Origin: CAIZGX01 sp964430305
GTDB taxonomy: Bacteria > Bacteroidota > Bacteroidia > Flavobacteriales_D > Sanyastnellaceae
Reading direction: 5' to 3'
Length of the DNA stretch: 15,533 bases
Assembly: GCA_964430305.1 (NCBI GenBank)
Contig: CAYSEX010000051.1
Location: forward strand, 1-15,533
This document shows positions 14,475-15,533 of the stretch, piece by piece. The notes beneath the pieces are model-generated. The model saw only the letters and a list, made by a program, of their open reading frames with translations. It did not search any database and had not been told where the DNA came from. Position 1 is the stretch's first letter. Each line of letters begins with the position of its first letter. Made by a program: the position numbers and the translations under genes.

Positions 14475-15533
14475 TTAAGGTTCTATTCCCAATTTTTGTT
14501 TTGCTTCAGAAATGGTAATCCTATTTCCATTTTCATAGGCTGTTATAAAGGCATCGGGAATGGACCCATTACGCAATTCGTTCTTAAGTGAAGTTGCCTC
14601 TTGAAGTGTTTTGAAATTTCCGGCCATGTAGCGAATATTCCCGTTTTTCATGAGTTCAACATGCAATGCTGGTAAGGTTTCCAGTGTATTATTTTTTGTA
14701 GGCTTGGTGTACACACCCACTTGAACAGTGAAGAATATGCCCTCAGATGTCTCAATCAGTTTTGCAGTTACACCTTCTTCTTGATTGTAATAGGCGGTAT
14801 TTAGACTGCCAGTGGTATTGTTATTTGATGAAACATTAGCCGATGAAGAATTAGTACTCGAATTGGAATTTGTATTGTTGGAGCTGTTTTGTCCGGCATT
14901 GTAAGAAACCAATTCTTCTGCGGTCATTATTGCTGTGTAACCAACACGTTTTCCATTCTTGTAAGCAACAATGAAAGCATCTTTGTATCCCATTGCACGT
15001 ATGGCATCACGAGCTGATTTAGCCTCACCGTATGCCACAAAGAAACCGCTGCTGTATCGAATAAATCCATTCGCCTGTTGCTCGGCAAAAACAGGTGAAA
15101 ATTGTGTGAATGTGTTGTTGGGTACTGGTCTTCGGAATGCACCAACTTGAATGGTGTAAAACGATCCCTCAGGTAAAGTGGTAAGGGTAGGAATAGGATT
15201 CGAGTCGCTGTGGGGTTGAACAGTATTGTTTTCAATTGATCCGTAAATGGTTGAGGTTACAGCGGAAGGAATAGTTACACTGCTGGGGTTGTTGTTGGAG
15301 GTGGTGCTGTTAGAAGCAGATGTGTTGGAAGAATTAGATTGCGATGCGCTGTTGGAAGTTGTATTGTTCGAATTTGTTTTATTCGTGTTCGAAGAATTGC
15401 CTGTGGTGTTGGTCGAAGTAGAATTGGAATTCGAATTTGTTGTATTCGTGTTCGAAGAATTGCCTGTGGTGTTGGTTGAAGTAGAATTGGAATTCGAATT
15501 TGTTGTTGTGTTCGTGTTCGAAGAATTGTCAGA
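14475..15533 (-). CDS. Ser/Asn/Thr-rich protein with two SPOR-like domains (N-terminus off window)
   Basis: The frame stays open from its stop at 14475 to the window edge, 352 codons; the Met at 15038 is internal. From the edge inward: a low-complexity Ser/Asn/Thr/Gly stretch with 63-bp repeats (15533 to about 15225), SPOR-like domain 1 (about 15170-14930: FYTIQVGAFRRPVPNN...IRYSSGFF...ARDAIRAMGYKDAFIVAYKNGKRV), a Ser/Asn linker (about 14905-14790), and SPOR-like domain 2 (about 14745-14490: FFTVQVGVYTKPTKNN...IRYMAGNFKTLQEATSLKNELR...DAFITAYENG). SPOR domains bind denuded peptidoglycan at septa. The two copies are clearly homologous to each other. The protein probably acts in the envelope; what lies N-terminal is not visible. 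Confidence 0.83.
   Translation of the reverse strand, partial: SDNSSNTNTTTNSNSNSTSTNTTGNSSNTNTTNSNSNSTSTNTTGNSSNTNKTNSNNTTSNSASQSNSSNTSASNSTTSNNNPSSVTIPSAVTSTIYGSIENNTVQPHSDSNPIPTLTTLPEGSFYTIQVGAFRRPVPNNTFTQFSPVFAEQQANGFIRYSSGFFVAYGEAKSARDAIRAMGYKDAFIVAYKNGKRVGYTAIMTAEELVSYNAGQNSSNNTNSNSSTNSSSANVSSNNNTTGSLNTAYYNQEEGVTAKLIETSEGIFFTVQVGVYTKPTKNNTLETLPALHVELMKNGNIRYMAGNFKTLQEATSLKNELRNGSIPDAFITAYENGNRITISEAKQKLGIEP
15336..15527. repeat. 63-bp tandem repeats in the SPOR-protein gene
   Basis: Two near-identical units start at the same GCC (complement of a Gly codon) at 15399 and 15462, exactly 63 bp apart. The second is 66 bp because of one extra triplet. A degenerate third copy (15336-15398) matches best in its last 45 bases. 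Each unit encodes 21 residues, G-N-S-S-N-T-N-T-T-N-S and so on. All length changes keep the frame, so copy number can vary without breaking the protein. More copies may lie beyond the edge. Confidence 0.85.

Noticed and set aside
14475..15038. SPOR protein as a complete 187-residue gene starting at 15038
   Set aside because: The frame stays open to the window edge and the Met at 15038 falls in the middle of the first SPOR-like domain.
15336..15533. CRISPR-like array
   Set aside because: The repeats are directly adjacent coding units without unique spacers, and no cas genes are present.

Overview
The window looks like a piece of a Bacteroidetes chromosome, probably of the class Flavobacteriia. 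Three things support this. The lamin-tail protein ends in a type IX secretion (Por) sorting tail. The DUF4295 mini-protein sits between rpmG and ftsY. Promoters match the Bacteroidetes pattern TTG-N17-23-TAnnTTTG rather than -35/-10 boxes, and Shine-Dalgarno sequences are scarce. The exact genus cannot be read from the sequence.

Region 1 (1-1405) is the accessory part. It holds two divergently oriented type II toxin-antitoxin modules: a Gp49/RelE-type toxin with a HigA-like antitoxin on the minus strand (cut by the window edge), and a HigB/HigA pair on the plus strand. About 350 bp of AT-rich, repeat-containing DNA separates them. Each module has a recognisable promoter and its own palindromic, operator-like sequence. 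Region 2 (1431-2236) has tRNA-Ser(GCU) with promoter and terminator, then maf, whose promoter is interlocked with the start of guaA.

Region 3 (2228-6074) runs rightward: guaA (GMP synthesis), a secreted LysM plus periplasmic-binding-protein-like protein, and hemF (aerobic haem synthesis) overlapping its neighbour by 55 nt, closed by a bidirectional terminator. Region 4 (6091-9317) runs leftward: ftsK (chromosome translocase), then a LolA-like carrier with its own promoter inside the end of ftsK. Region 5 (9435-12785) runs rightward: rpmG, DUF4295, terminator, ftsY, rimO and queE, tightly packed (4-bp overlap, then 2-bp gap). It links ribosome parts, membrane targeting, ribosomal protein S12 modification and tRNA queuosine synthesis.

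Region 6 (12786-15533) runs leftward: a secreted three-domain lamin-tail protein abutting queE without any spacer, and upstream of it the C-terminal part of a Ser/Asn/Thr-rich protein with two SPOR-like domains and 63-bp tandem repeats, running off the window.

Most of the window is conserved housekeeping. I do not see a clear undescribed multigene system. The more unusual signals are small: a terminator for the lamin-tail gene encoded inside the conserved C-terminus of queE, two distinct putative toxin-antitoxin operators, promoters lying almost directly on start codons, and a terminator ending just before the ftsY start.
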